Assembly (NCBI GenBank): GCA_007026445.1
Contig: VDMD01000016.1
Location: 248,001 to 312,000 of the forward strand
Reading direction: 5' to 3'
DNA: 64,000 bases
Source: Schizophyllum amplum
Lineage: Eukaryota > Basidiomycota > Agaricomycetes > Agaricales > Schizophyllaceae
The notes under the pieces are model-generated. The model was not told the origin of the DNA and did no database searches. It was given only the letters and a program-made list of their open reading frames with translations. Below, in pieces: positions 24,220-36,021 of this stretch (position 1 is the first letter of the stretch; each line of letters opens with the position of its first letter). A program made the position numbers and the translations under genes.

Positions 24220-25260
24220 ATGACTTCAGGCGCACCCTACGTTTCCTACGACGCTTATGGCCAAGCTTGGCTATATTCTGCCGACTCAGACTGTGGGCTC
24301 GGTCTCATCCTTCCAGACGCCGCAAATTTCCCTAGCAATTCCTCATATCAGTCCGACCTGCGCTCACCCGACTCCCTCGCATCGTCCCCCATGATCATGA
24401 CTCCCGACGGCGCGACGTCTTACCCTTCAAACGCACAATATCCGAACGCGTGGATGCCCGACATGTGTGGCGCGGAGACTGCAGCGGCGGCGTCTTTCTG
24501 CAGTTGCCCAGCCTGCGTTGCATTGGCCGAACCAGGTACGCTCTTCTGACATAGCCCTCTTTACCTCTGCTGACGGGACTTTGTGGCCCCAGGCGCCTTA
24601 TCGACCTGCGCCACAGATCCAATTGCACCTGACGTCGCACTGCTTTACGCAGGCGCCCTCGTATGCTCAGATGGCGTAGTACCCTCGTACGCGCAAGATC
24701 CATCCACGTCCGCGTCGGTGTACGGCTCGTCGGCTCTCGGGACATCGGCATGGACAACACCCTATAGCTGCTATAGTGACTCCGGATCCTGTGGCGGCGT
24801 GGGAATATCGACTGCCGACACCTTCTCGCATCAACTACCTGTGTGGCCCGGCGGCCTCGGCGCTTCCGACCTGGCGGGATCCGAGCCCGCGCAGGGTCAG
24901 GCCACTGAGGACCAGTACATGCTCTGTCCTGCGGACACCGTGGAGTTTGACCCTTACGACGGCTTCGAGCCGCCGGCGGGTCCAGGGAGCGAGGAGGAGG
25001 AGAAGTATCGCCGCGCGAGCCAGGTCATCCACCCGCGACCGAGGAGAAATATACCTATCGTCTCTTTGGACAAGTTGGCTGCCTCCGCGGAACCCCAGGC
25101 GCCAGAATCGCCGCTCATCTCGCGCCCTACGGACGTTGTCTCGCGGCCATCACTTGAACGTACCACATTACCGCGATGGGCACCATTACCAGAGACGGAC
25201 GTCTACTATCCTTCATGCAGTAGTGTCGGCTTGCCATATTCTCAGCATCATTGCTCATAA
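24220..25260 (+). CDS. Hypothetical Ser/Tyr/Ala-rich protein
   Basis: I do not recognise this protein of about 325 residues. The start MTSGAPYVSYDAYGQAWLYS follows a TATA box. One intron of about 57 bp (from 24536; donor GTACGC, acceptor CCCCAG) joins VALAEP to GALSTCATD. The N-terminal half is rich in Ser, Tyr, Asn and Pro with a small Cys cluster (CGAETAAAASFCSCPACVAL). The C-terminal half contains an acidic stretch (GPGSEEEEKYRRAS) followed by a basic conserved-looking block (RPRRNIPIVSLDKLAASAEP). There is no signal peptide and no membrane helix. The composition would suit a transcriptional regulator, but nothing proves it. Confidence 0.65.
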
Positions 25261-25828
25261 CGGTTATCTCATCTCACGGCGCATACTCTACTAGGCGAGA
25301 CATCTAGACGCTCCACCTGGACACTCCATTGTATCATAGTCACGCACAACAACCTTGCTACACATGTCATCTTGCATGCTTTCTTCGTGCAGCGCCTCCT
25401 GCGCGTAAACCTGGAAAGCGCCGCAATTGGATAAAATCTCGTGAACAATGGGGCTGGCACTTGCGGATTCACAATACGTCGTTCACGACTTCATTCATCT
25501 CGCCTACAAACAATACGCCCACTACAATAAGTACAACACATCTACACAGCATGTACAATAGGTACATCGTCAATAGCCGTTAGGGATAACACATGCATGA
25601 TTGCCGTCCAAAAATCGTCCCGAGTTCGTGAAAGTCGAAGGTTAGGATGCGTAAGATGATAAAAAAAATTGAGATGCGATACATCGTTCACCGTCAACGT
25701 ACCACCTTCATCTGCACGGCATGCCTCACCATACCGTGCTAGCGCACACCCGAGTCCCGCAGGCGGCGCGTCCGTCTCCGTAAGAATGCAGACGTACTGG
25801 GGCCCGGCACCGACTGGCACCGGTCTTC
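25261..25828. other. Convergent intergenic region
   Basis: This is the shared 3' flank of the hypothetical gene (plus) and the RasGEF gene (minus). It is AT-richer than its surroundings, with an eight-A run at 25660-25667, and I see no gene. Confidence 0.5.
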
Positions 25829-28412
25829 TTAGAGCCCAATCTCGTTCAATCCAAGCTCCACCAAGCTCCTCCTCGTCCCGCCCGATGTCCTTGGGTACGC
25901 ATCCTCCTTCCGTCCCTGCAGCTCCTGGCTCCGCTCCCAGAACCACGCCGCCTCCGCGCCCAGCTCGCCCGCCTCCCGGAGCCGCTGGAGCAACAGCGTC
26001 CTGGCGGGCTCGTCCTCCGGCACCTCATACCCCGCGCGCTGGTGCACGAGCAGCACGCGCACGACGTCGAGCCAACGCGCGCGCTGCAAGAAGCAGACGC
26101 GCCGCGTCGGGTCCGCGGCCTCGTACGCGGCCGCTCCCTGCGCAGCGAAGGGGGAGGGAGGGGCGTTATTGGAGTGTCGGGGGCTGGTAGGCGTAGAGAG
26201 GCTGGTAGCCGAGCCTGCAACGCTGGCGGTGGAGCCGGCGCAGGGGCTGGTGGAATCTAGGCTGTTGGTGGGGCTTACAGGAGACGAACTCTTGGGCGCT
26301 ATGCACGCAGCGTCGGCCTCGCAATCGGCGCCGTCCTCGTATGCGTCCATGATATGGACTAGCTCCGTGAGATGGGTACCGGCGAACGGGATGCATGGCG
26401 CTTGCACGCTGGCCGCCTCCGCCGCAATGGTGCGGTAAGCCGCGAAGCGTCCTCCCGGATCGTTAAGACGCAGGAGCGTCTCGAATTGTAGTCGCCTGGT
26501 CACTCGCGCCCAGGTATCCACCAGCCGTGCCAGAACCGTGCTTGACAGCGCGCTGATGATCGCACTCAGTCCGGAGAGATTGCGCAAATTGCGGCTCTTC
26601 TGCGAATTTCGTGAGCAAGTTGCCAGAAGCGGAATGGCAACACGAAGCTTTACCTCAGCAACCTTGATCCAAAAGTCGATAGCGTGTGCGCGCCGGGCGC
26701 AGGTATCAAGGAGGAGCACAGACCGCTTGACCAGGGCCGCCAGCGCATCGTGCGTAGCACAAAACGCCGTAAGTTGTGGTGCCGGCTGCCCCCTAGCGAA
26801 CGAAAAGCAAGCATCCGGGGTCACACGCACGTATAGCTCGTGCTCGTGTGCCGCCAGCTGTCCCGCTACGTCCGCCGGCTCTAGCCGCAACAGCTCGCCG
26901 CGATGGTCGCGGCTCTTGCGCCGCCAGCGCTGGGCAGGGGCGACCGTCCGAGTAGGCGGACGGGCAAATGTCAATCGTTCCAGACTCTGCAGCATCAACC
27001 GCGCGGTCCATACATGCGGCTGGGCGGTGATGCTGGAGAGCAGGTCTGTAAGGCGTTGGGCAATGTGCGGTTCTTCCTCGAGAAGCCTGTGCTCCTCAAG
27101 CCAGATGGTCAGTACCGTGAGTACACGGCCCTGCGTTGGAAGGAGAAGCTTCTGCGTCCAGTCGTGGACCGCCGCAGCGTGCGTGGCGAGCTGGTGAGGT
27201 GGTTCGGCATAGTATCGGGAGGCGAGCATGCGGAACAGATCGTCCGCGGTCGTAAAGGTGCGAAAAGTCGTAAGGAACACTGTCCGAAAGCGGCGCTCCT
27301 GTTCGAGTTCTACGGGAAAAAATCGCTGGTCAAACAAACGTCATATGGTCAAAGTCGAACCACGTACTGATAGGATCCCGCGTTTGCGTATCGAACGTTA
27401 ATCGCTCGACGAGCGCACGCAGCGTCCCGCAACGCACGGAGCCGTCCGCCTCCAGCGAGATCTCATCCGCGTACTTGGGCCGGAGGTAGGCGGGGGTGTC
27501 CGCTTGCGCACGATAAGTCAAGCAGGCTTCCTCCGATCCAGTAATCTGCTTGATTTTCGAATGCGAGCGGGAGCGCACCGTCGTCGACGGCGTCCCCTCC
27601 CCCACCAGCTTCGTGATCCGCGAGATACTGCCGACATCTGAGCGTCGAGACCGTTGGGTCGGGGTAGACTCGGAACGGCGCAGAGGCGTGCAGGCAGACA
27701 CAGGCTCCTCGACTGCACTGAGAGGGGGCGGTTGTGCGATGGGGGTGGTGGGTGACTGCATGTACGCCGGCCGCATGACTTCAGGGGAGGATAGATTCCG
27801 CTGTCGAGAACTAGGGCCCTCGAAAAAGGAAGCCTTGTGGCGTCCCACATCAGCGGAGTGTCTCGCGACGGCAGGCACGCAGCTTACGGGACGGCTAGGG
27901 GGAGGGGATGGGGCGTAGAAGACCTCATTCCGCTGGATGGGCGCGGAATCGTAGAGGCGCTCGGCCTCGTATTCGAACACGCGCAGCTCGGCGCGGACAG
28001 CGCGCAGGCGGTGGGCCATCTGGCGGGAGAGCGGAGCGACGTAGGACGCGGGAACCCAGCCGACGCTCCCGCCGTCCTGGTCTGCGCGGACGGCAGCCCA
28101 CCAGCCGCTGTCGAGCTGCTTGACGATGGACAGGATCTCGTTCTTGCGGAAGGGAAGGTGATCGGGGTCATCGGAGGCGAAGTCGTGGAGGCAGAGGACG
28201 TCGAAGTCGGCCCATGCTGCGGGGGGCGTGCTCGGTGCGGTCGAGCTGGGGCGTGAAGGATGGGAAGAAGCATCGCCGTCGCTGGAGGAGGATGTGGAGG
28301 CGGAGGTGGGGGGCGAGGCGCTGGCGGCGGCGGGGGCGAAGGGCTGGACGGCGACGCGGAGGTCGATGATCTGGGGACGCCTCATCGTGGTGGGGGAAGA
28401 CAAGAAGCGCAT
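25829..28412 (-). CDS. SH3-RasGEF (Cdc25-type Ras guanine nucleotide exchange factor)
   Basis: It activates Ras by exchanging GDP for GTP, upstream of cAMP or MAPK signalling. Residues about 70-130 form an SH3 domain (VLCLHDFASDDPDHLPFRKN, GWWAAVRADQDGGSVGWVPASYV). A Ser/Pro-rich linker follows, then a RasGEF_N segment (GTLRALVERLTFD, RFRTVFLTTFRTFTTADDLF) and the catalytic RasGEF domain (LEPADVAGQLAAHEHELYV, NLSGLSAIISALSSTVLARL, PCIPFAGTHLTELVHIMDAY). An intron at 27310-27367 (GTACGT..CCGTAG) joins DPI to LEQERRFRT, so the two long open frames are one gene. A second intron, 26600-26653, is 54 bp long, keeps the frame, and would add 18 extra residues if retained. The catalytic domain carries a Ser/Thr-rich insert (SSPVSPTNSLDS..). 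The start may be the ATG at 28412 or at 28385. In basidiomycetes such proteins regulate growth and mating. Confidence 0.9.
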
Positions 28413-29640
28413 GCGAGCGACGAGGGAAAGCGGCCGTCATAAATCAGCCTATTGATCTTCGCATCATGCGAACACCATATCCGTCCACCGCTCGCGGCTC
28501 CCGAATCCCATGCATACATACATTATTTCAAAGATCCTTTGGGCTCTCGCGGTTCCGGCAGCCCCGCAGTGCGCCTGCGCACCGAGATCGCTGCCGAGCC
28601 CGTCGTCCGTCGCGACTCGCGACTACCGTTCCCGACGTCCCGCGCAGCAGCGACGCATCGCCCGTCGCTGCAGCCAGGAACGCACGGACCAGCTGCAGAC
28701 GTCGCCCTGCGCGTCCTGAGCACGCGGTGATGGAGACGCACCCGTGAACTTTGCGATGCGGGCGCGGGCAAAACTAGAAGGTCATGCATAGATCAGGAGA
28801 AGATGAACGTACAGGGAAGTTCGCGCCCACCTCATTGTTGCATGCGGCTCCCTCGGCATCTTCCGTACGTCTTCAGGCCTTTATTGCCGTTTTGGGACAT
28901 CGATATTAGGTACGCGTGCATATTCGAGACACGCCTTTACGTGCTTCTCCTCGCTAAAAAGCCCCAGAAGGCAGTTTTCCTCGCAAGGGTGCATAAAAAT
29001 GAGACAGGGAGGTGCTTCATCGGATATTCATTTGCCAGCTGGCGATATCTGGGGCCAGCCGTCGATGTCAGCGCCGCAATATCCCTTCCTACAGTCTTCA
29101 AGTGCAGTGTTAGACGACCGGATTAGTCTTGGCGCTCGGAAATTACTCACAGTGCGCATAGCCGCTATATTGAAGGCCGAGACCAAAAGATCAGACGTGT
29201 GCACCCCGAGCTCTGCCCGGCAGCCTTCCGTTTCGCAGTACCGAACCTGTAAGCGCCAAAACGGTTGCAAGCATACTCCGGTTGTCTGCCGAGAGTGGGT
29301 GCGCGCCACTGTCCTCGCTTGAGTTGGCAGCGTTGTTGTTCCGGACTACGCCAAACACCGCCCATGAGACCGCGAGATCATGCGCGGACGGGCGTCGGGA
29401 ACCGTGGGGCCCCTCGTTGAAGCGCTGCAAGAAGGCTCTGGAGGCGGAGATGTGCCCGAGCAGTATTCGCGGCAGTCTCGTGACAGTCAATGCAAACAAT
29501 CGAGAGTGTCCATTGTCCAAAGACTCGAGTTCAACATGAAAGCAGTGATCGTGGGAATTTCCCACCCCACGTCACTATTCGGCTGTCCGGCCCGACTGAC
29601 GTCCCCATCTTGGCGCCCACTCTCACTCAATCGCTTTACG
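28413..29640. other. Divergent intergenic region (1.2 kb)
   Basis: It separates the start codons of the RasGEF gene (minus) and IST1 (plus), so it should hold both promoters. Open frames at 28452-28747, 28803-29322 and 29191-29565 (minus) lack recognisable domains, and I do not call them. Confidence 0.45.
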
Positions 29641-31338
29641 ATGGCGCCGTGGAACTCTGCAAAAGCAAAGGTCGGGGTGTCCTCGAAGACACAACTTCCT
29701 CCTTATCTGACCGATAAACCCACCGATCTGCGGTAATAGGTGCAATTACGGTAAGAACATACAGCAGCTGTTGTCCCATCCATCCCGCTGACCGTATATC
29801 CTCACCACTTTCCCCATTCCCTCATCCATTTGACCCGTTTCTTATATAATCTCTCATCTCTCCTTCATATCATATGCCTCACATAGTCTCTCCGTCCAAC
29901 GCCTGCGCAGTCTGCAGCAGAAGAAGGAAGCGCAGGCCAAGGCGACGCGCCGTGACATCGCGACGCTGCTCGAGCGCGGCAAGGTGGAGACAGCACGAAT
30001 AAAGACAGAAGCTGGTGCGTGAAATAGTCCCTCATGTACTGACTTACGCTAACTGTTCTGCTTTACCCCCCGTCCCCCCTTCCACAACGCATGATACATC
30101 CTATGCGACTTGCTGCTTCGCCACGCTCCCCCACGATACCTTCGCCGATACCTTTTGTTGTCTATCTGCATCGTCATGGATACCCATCACAACGACTTTC
30201 CCACCCAGTCATCAACGAAGACATCCACCTTGAGCTGCTCGAGCTGCTCGAGCTCTATTGCGAGCTTGTGCACGTGCGATTCGGTATCCTAGATCAGAAG
30301 TGCGTTCTCGATGCTTATTTCCCCTCTGTGCACTCTGACCCCATCTCCCCTTTTCCAGCAACCGTGAACCCGATCCTGCCGTTGCAGAAGGCGTCCATGC
30401 GTACGTATCTGACCTCCCCCTCATATCGGGGGGTGATGGCCCTCCTTACTTGCTAATTTACCTGTTGTGCAGTATCATATATGCCGCGCCGAGGACAGAG
30501 CTGAAAGGTATGTAAGCGACACATCCGGGGCAGGGGGTTCGTCGTGACCTCGGCGACGCTGCCATCTACTCTTTCATATCTTCCAGGTTATTAATATGCA
30601 CTTTACAGAGCTCCACATCCTCCGTGACCTGCTTATGCACAAGTACGGGCGTGAGTTCTCGGTAGGCGTGATGGAGAACCGGGACGGGTGCGTCCCAGAG
30701 CGGGTGAGTGGGCTTGAAGGTATATACTGCGTGTCGCTAATCGACAAATCTTAATCTCCTGTACTCCTTTACGCCAAATCCGCAGGTCGTCCGCAAACTG
30801 GAACTCCTCACGCCCAACGCGGAGCTCGTCGACGGCTATCTGCACGAGATAGCGAAAGCGTACGCGGTTCAGTGGGCGCCGCCCGTAAGGGAGAGCGCGA
30901 CAGACGATGACGATGACGACGGCGGTATCGGTGTAGAGGTATGTTAATGGTACCTCCCTTCCGCCATAATGATCCAGCCCACGCCCCCCACTGGATGCTC
31001 CAGTCTCCCGCTCGTCTCCTCCAAGCTAACCACTCGAACGCCTACCAGGTCTCCGACGACGAAGCCGACCTCGACCTCCCCGACGTCCGTACCGTTCATC
31101 ATCGAGCTCATCGACGCCCCAATTGCCAAATATCCCTCCCACCCGGGACGCGGCGCCCGAGGCGCTTCGCGCCGCGAAGGCAAAGGAGGCGACGGAGAAG
31201 GCCAAAGAGCATAAGGAGAAGGAGGAGCAGAAGGCTAAGGCCGCGGCGGAGAAGGCGACGACCAAGGAGGACAAGCCGCCGCCCGAGGATGATTTTGAGG
31301 CGCTCAGCAGGCGGTTTGCGGCGTTGAAAAAGCGGTGA
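29641..31338 (+). CDS. ist1: IST1-like ESCRT-III regulator
   Basis: Ist1 regulates ESCRT-III and Vps4 in endosomal sorting and membrane scission. Exon 1 (29641-29670) encodes MAPWNSAKAK. An 11-nt exon (29740-29750) gives VQLR with the next exon, which begins at 29887 with LSVQRLRSLQQKKEAQAK and continues RRDIATLLERGKVETARIK. Later exons encode NEDIHLELLELLELYCELVH, NREPDPAVAEGVHAIIYAAP, ELHILRDLLMHKYGREFSVG and KLELLTPNAELVDGYLHEIA, which together form the conserved IST1 helical domain of about 170 residues. The C-terminus is acidic, then Lys/Glu-rich, ending EDDFEALSRRFAALKKR. The frame changes by one base near CC 31087-31088, between DLPDV and the Ser-rich run. It shares an endosomal theme with the Rab5 and LAMTOR2-like genes elsewhere in the window but is not clustered with them. 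Confidence 0.9.
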
Positions 31339-34106
31339 AAGAATACATGGCCAGCATTTGTTGTAATAATGACGGATTGCACAGGGAAGGTTTCAGTCGT
31401 AGTGAGTCCCTTTTCAGTGAATGAGCATGGTCAGACTGTGTGGCAACGCAACGGGCGGGACGCGGCTACAGGCCGGGCCGCCCAGCATCAATTCAACGTC
31501 CGGTGCCGAAGTCACGTGCCGTCACAAATCTTCACCTCAACTTTCACGACCTTCGGGCCCAGTTCGTATGGCAATGACACAGAGGCCTTCTCGGTGCCTC
31601 ACAAGAGGCGGCTGCCTGTCTGAACTCACCCCAACCAGCATCGCCTTCCGAGGCTGCCACGAAGTCCTTGCATTCGCCATCCTCTACCGTCTTCGCTCTA
31701 GGGAACGTCACATAAGCTGAAGCCTTTTGTGACTGCTAGTGATTCTACCCCACACGGGTCCTGCCCAAGCTCGCACGGCTTGCCGCGCATCGTGAGTAGG
31801 TCCGCTTGAGGCTTCTTGTATTCCTCCGCGGCTCTCACGGCTACGTCTCACGCTGACAAGAACATCTCACGACCGTCGGCAACAACAACGCTGCTTACAC
31901 CGGCAACCGCGGACCTCCCACGACTGGACTCCACGCTCCCAGTCGGCCGTGTTGGATTCCCCGCCTTGGTCTCCCGGCCTTAAAAGTTGTCCATCGCCTC
32001 CTCTTCGGAACTGGGACACCGTCAGTAACTGTCTCACGCGTCTCGTTGATCTCTGCTACTTCCTCAACGATCTCGGTATCATCTCCATCTCGCTGCTCAC
32101 GCTACTTACCTTTTTGCTACGTGGATTCCTCAGGCCGGCTCTCCTCACGTGTGCAAGTACGACTTCGTCCCGCTTTGAGGGTGACTTTATACAGACTCAA
32201 GGCACGAGCGTCATTGGGAGAGCTTCATAACGGCGGACATACAACGAAGTTATTGTACCAGAAAGGTATAATCGATCGTGCCATCATAGCTGACATCTTT
32301 ACTTGTGTACGCGAACGTCTACAGACACGGGAATACACGCGTACTGCATGCATGACTACACGAGAGCTCCACGAAGGTGAACCAGGGTTGTACAGCCGAC
32401 TTCGTTTTCCGCACTGTAGACGCAGAGGGCTTGTGGTGTAGAGGGCGAGGGGCAGCGATCCGCCGACTGAGATGATTTAGATGCCATTATCTTCGAGGGC
32501 GCACGATGACAAGCGATCAAACGTACTGGGGTCTCGCCAGGGTCCCGCGCTACGCGTCAGACACGTAGTACGTAGACGTACAAGAAAGAGCACGAAGAAC
32601 GTGTCGCCTCGCTCAAGGTATGAGGCCTGTCCACTGTCGATACGAGAAGGCCCATGCGCGTTGGATCGCAAAGACAATATGATTCGAAGGATCACGCTTC
32701 CCTCGCGCGTTGACGAATGTAACAAGAATGGAAGGACGAGCGCCTGCGATGGAGGAGAGCAATCCACGGTGTACGGTAGTACGAGAGTCCGAGCTTTCAA
32801 TCGTACTTCGGCCTTCCCGAAGCGATCCAAGTTAGGCGTCAAGAGAAAGAACCGATACGGCGAGAGAATCGGGGCTCCGGGACTCGGACACAGCAGGCCA
32901 GCTTCAGGATCGCGTAGGATCGAGTAGTATAAAGCAGTGTGATCTGAAAGCGCCACCGGTAAGAGAGGTGCAGGGAAATCACCAGCGAAGGTCAATGCGG
33001 TCGGCAGACGCAAGCGAGGGGACGTCCGGGCCCCGGTCGTCCACGTTACAGAAGAATAGGAGCCGCACCGTCGACATTGAAACTACCAAAAGCGTCAAAG
33101 ACACATGGTCGGGCACCGCCTCCCTTCGTGGTCGAACCGCGTACGAAGGGCTTTGCGGCAGCTCGCGCAGCAGGTGGGTTACCGTGAGCGGCGAACATGA
33201 AGTTCATTAGCCCATCTCTATTCGTTCAGGTCAGTGGTTGTCGCGACGAGATCGGATTTCGAACGGGGCATTGCCAGCGGGGGTGGCGAGAAGGCGAGCG
33301 TGGGGAGGGAACGCCTGACAAGTGGAGGGAGAACGTACCGTGGGGGCGCGATGTGCAGCGAAGGAGCGAAAAAGACGGGGAGTTGACCGGGCCGACTGAG
33401 TGAGCCTTGTAAGGCGGGGCGCGCCGGCGTTTGGGCGGCCTCGGTGAAGCTGGTAGTGGAAGGCAAGTGCGCGCACGCGGTTCTGCGCCAGCGGAGGAGA
33501 ACGTTGAACGATGTCTCCGTCGAGAAAGATGGAATCTGGTGCAAAATCTCACAAGTTCTAGTGGGTACGCGAAGAGACCAGAGCCAGGGGCAAGGCGCCA
33601 GCAGCAATTTAGTAAGGTTATCCGAATGGATAATGAGAGTGGGAAGAACGACACTTTTGGGACAAAATGCATGCATGGCTGCCGGGTCCTCGTGCTCATG
33701 TACTTATGCCGCAACGAAGCCCGCATGAGCTGTCGGGACCGGCGGAAAAGACGATGTCGCTTCGTATCGGAACCAACCGAGTCACATGGAGAGACAATTG
33801 ACGCCACCGCGTCAATGTCCTGGCCCGCAGTTTGACTCTCTCCTCAGCATTTAGCGCTCGGAAAAGTTCTGAACGGTGAGTGTATGGTGGAGAGCACCTA
33901 GAAAAAATAATGGCTTCCGAGAGTGACCAGTGGAGGAGACCGAAGGTGGCAACGGGAGAAAGGGATATATCCGTTCTTCCCGATGGGGAAGTGACGAATC
34001 GGGACGGAAGCGCGTGTCGTCGGGCGAAGTTGCTCGCTCCGCCGCGTCGTAATATAAACGCGATTCTCCTCGCGGCGTCCGTTATTTATCGTTGCTCCCA
34101 ACCACC
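31339..34106. other. Gene-poor region of 2.8 kb
   Basis: No gene is supported. Open frames of 90-190 codons occur on both strands at 32477-33013 and 33226-33835, but none shows a domain, a codon pattern that favours one strand, or a splice framework. I see no transposon ORF, LTR or tRNA. The last 60 bp contain the methyltransferase TATA box. Confidence 0.45.
34053..34058 (+). promoter_or_regulatory. TATA box of the methyltransferase gene
   Basis: TATAAA lies 49 bp before the ATG at 34107. Confidence 0.65.
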
Positions 34107-35614
34107 ATGAGCGCCTGGAATCGCTCGTCGTCCCTCCTCCCAGACGCGGTAGACGCGACTGGCCCGCCCACGCGGCGGCCCATTCGTTACATGAGCCCCA
34201 TGTCGGACTTCACCGACGATGACTGCGACGAGGACGACGTGATGTCCACCACCTCATTCCCCCCCTTCTCCGCTGGCCCCAGCTCCGCGTCCTCCCACAC
34301 AACACACGAGGGGGGTGATGCCTCAATGCGTTCAGCATCCCCCGCACCTTCCGTCTGGTCCATGACGAGCTCACTCCGACGACAAGCGTACCGCCACGAA
34401 TATGGCAGGGGCCTCAACAATTACTCTGACATCTACTCACTCCCTGCGGACGATGAGGAGTACGAGCGGCTTGGTGCGTGACCAGTGCGTTGTCGCGATC
34501 GCTAGCTAAATCAATGCCACAGATAAGCAGCATGAGATGTTCAAGCTTATAATGGGAAAGTACCCACCCCCCTTCGACCAAGTCATGTCAGACAGTGTAC
34601 CAGGAGAGCCCAAAGCCTGTCTCGACTTGGGATGCGGTAGTGGCAGCTGGTTCGTGCACAGGTCTTGATCGTGGACTCAACGTCTCAACTCCCTCGACAG
34701 GGTCATGGAGGTCGCTCGCGAATATCCAAATAGTAGCTGTGTAGCCGTTGATCTGGTGCCGATGCAGTCGAGGTGATTGTGCTGCTCGTGTTTTACTCGC
34801 CCCTGCTGATGCAGATCCAGAACCATGCCCACAAATTGCCGGTACGCTCCCTCTCCTGCCACCCGCGATACCTTCCCTTAGCAGTCCCCAGGAGTGAAGT
34901 CGACGACATCAACCTCGGTCTCGAGCACTTCTACGGCGATTTCGACGTCGTCCACGCTCGCCTCATCTCATCTGGAGTGCGTGTCTCAGATCGCTCTCAA
35001 GCGGTATCACTTACCGACGACCGTGCCACCAGATTAAAGACTATCACGGCTTAATCGAGCACATCAGCCGCGTGTTGCGTCCTGGCGGCCTCATCGACCT
35101 CATGGAGTTTGACTTTTGCGGCTACGACGAGCATCACAAGCGCATCGAACCGTCCGTCGACCAGAATATCAGGGCGCCCTGGTGGCCGCAATGGCTTGCC
35201 TTCCTCCGCGATGCGGCCAAGAATCGCGGAGGTGCCGTTGATGCGGCGACCTATATTCACGACTGGATCCGCCAGCACCGCCGCTTCGAGAACGTTGTCT
35301 ACCGCGAATTCTGGATACCGTCCTCGCCGTTCGCAAGCGATCCCTTCTGGCGAAGAATGGGGTTGTGTATGCGGGAGGATATACTGGTGAGCGCAACTGT
35401 CCTCGTCATTTGTGCCGCGGCCGACACTGACGAGGGAACACAGGAGTTCATGCGCTCGGGGCGCCCGCTACTGCTCGGGAGCGGGATGCCGGAAGCGTTA
35501 CTCGACCATATCGAGCAAAATGCAATCCGAGAACTGATGGAAGCGCGGACGCCGGTCTACATTCGCTGTCAGTATGTGTACGCGACGAGGAAGCATCCAC
35601 TGCCACGCGCATAA
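34107..35614 (+). CDS. SAM-dependent methyltransferase (LaeA/TAM-like class I fold)
   Basis: The protein of about 400 residues begins with a Ser/Pro-rich and acidic region (DFTDDDCDEDDVMSTTS) before the methyltransferase domain. The SAM-binding motif I is ACLDLGCGSGSWVMEVA, motif II is CVAVDLVPMQS, a motif III-like part is FDVVHARLISSG, and HISRVLRPGGLIDLMEFDF is the usual post-III segment of class I enzymes. Introns are at about 34474-34521, 34650-34700, 34774-34812, 34842-34890 and a further pair downstream; the last, from about 35386, removes the stretch before EFMRSGRPLLLG. The start at 34107 follows a TATA box. Related fungal proteins are often annotated as LaeA-like or trans-aconitate-like methyltransferases. 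The substrate is unknown, and no secondary-metabolite genes lie nearby. Confidence 0.87.
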
Positions 35615-35694
35615 CGAGGCACCTTGTACGCTCTGGCTCGTAGCCTTGCTGCCCTGGTAGACCTTTCTGGTAGCGCTCATAACGGGCGCTCATC

Positions 35695-35738
35695 GGCGTC
35701 CATCGCGGTCGCCCATTGGCGTCCATAACGGTCGCCCA
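35695..35738. repeat. Imperfect tandem duplication of a 21-bp unit
   Basis: Two copies of a 21-bp unit at 35695-35715 and 35718-35738 differ at two positions and are separated by 2 bp. Just upstream, GCGCTCAT also occurs twice. It lies about 80-120 bp past the methyltransferase stop codon. Confidence 0.75.
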
Positions 35739-36005
35739 CTTATAATCTATGACTACTTACCTTACTACCCATACCTAATTGCTCGACCGCCGTTGTTTTC
35801 TACTTGCTGTGCTGTGTACCTCGTCCTGTCCTCATTATCGCTGACCCATTGCATACATCATTCTCTGCATGGCATTTTGCATACACCGACAATCTTACTG
35901 GACTCTACCTCATTTATATATCGCCCAACCGCATGTATCATACTTCGCGCATGTCGTCGTGCTGCCCACCGCCTCGGCAGGCTCTCAAAGCGAATATAAT
36001 GGCCG

Positions 36006-36021
36006 GCTCGCGAAAGCGAGC
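36006..36021 (+). other. Perfect 6-bp hairpin with GAAA tetraloop
   Basis: GCTCGC, GAAA, GCGAGC: a perfect stem closed by a GNRA-type tetraloop. It is intergenic, and whether it is transcribed is unknown. Confidence 0.5.

Noticed and set aside
26538..27197. 219-codon plus-strand frame
   Set aside because: It is antisense to the RasGEF catalytic domain and is open only because of the composition of the coding strand.
25829..28412. RasGEF region as two separate genes
   Set aside because: A clean 58-bp intron (27310-27367) joins the SH3/RasGEF_N part to the catalytic part in frame, and RasGEF_N is split across the two pieces.
33226..33807. 193-codon minus-strand frame
   Set aside because: It has no domain, no start context and no splice framework, and overlaps equally long frames on the other strand.
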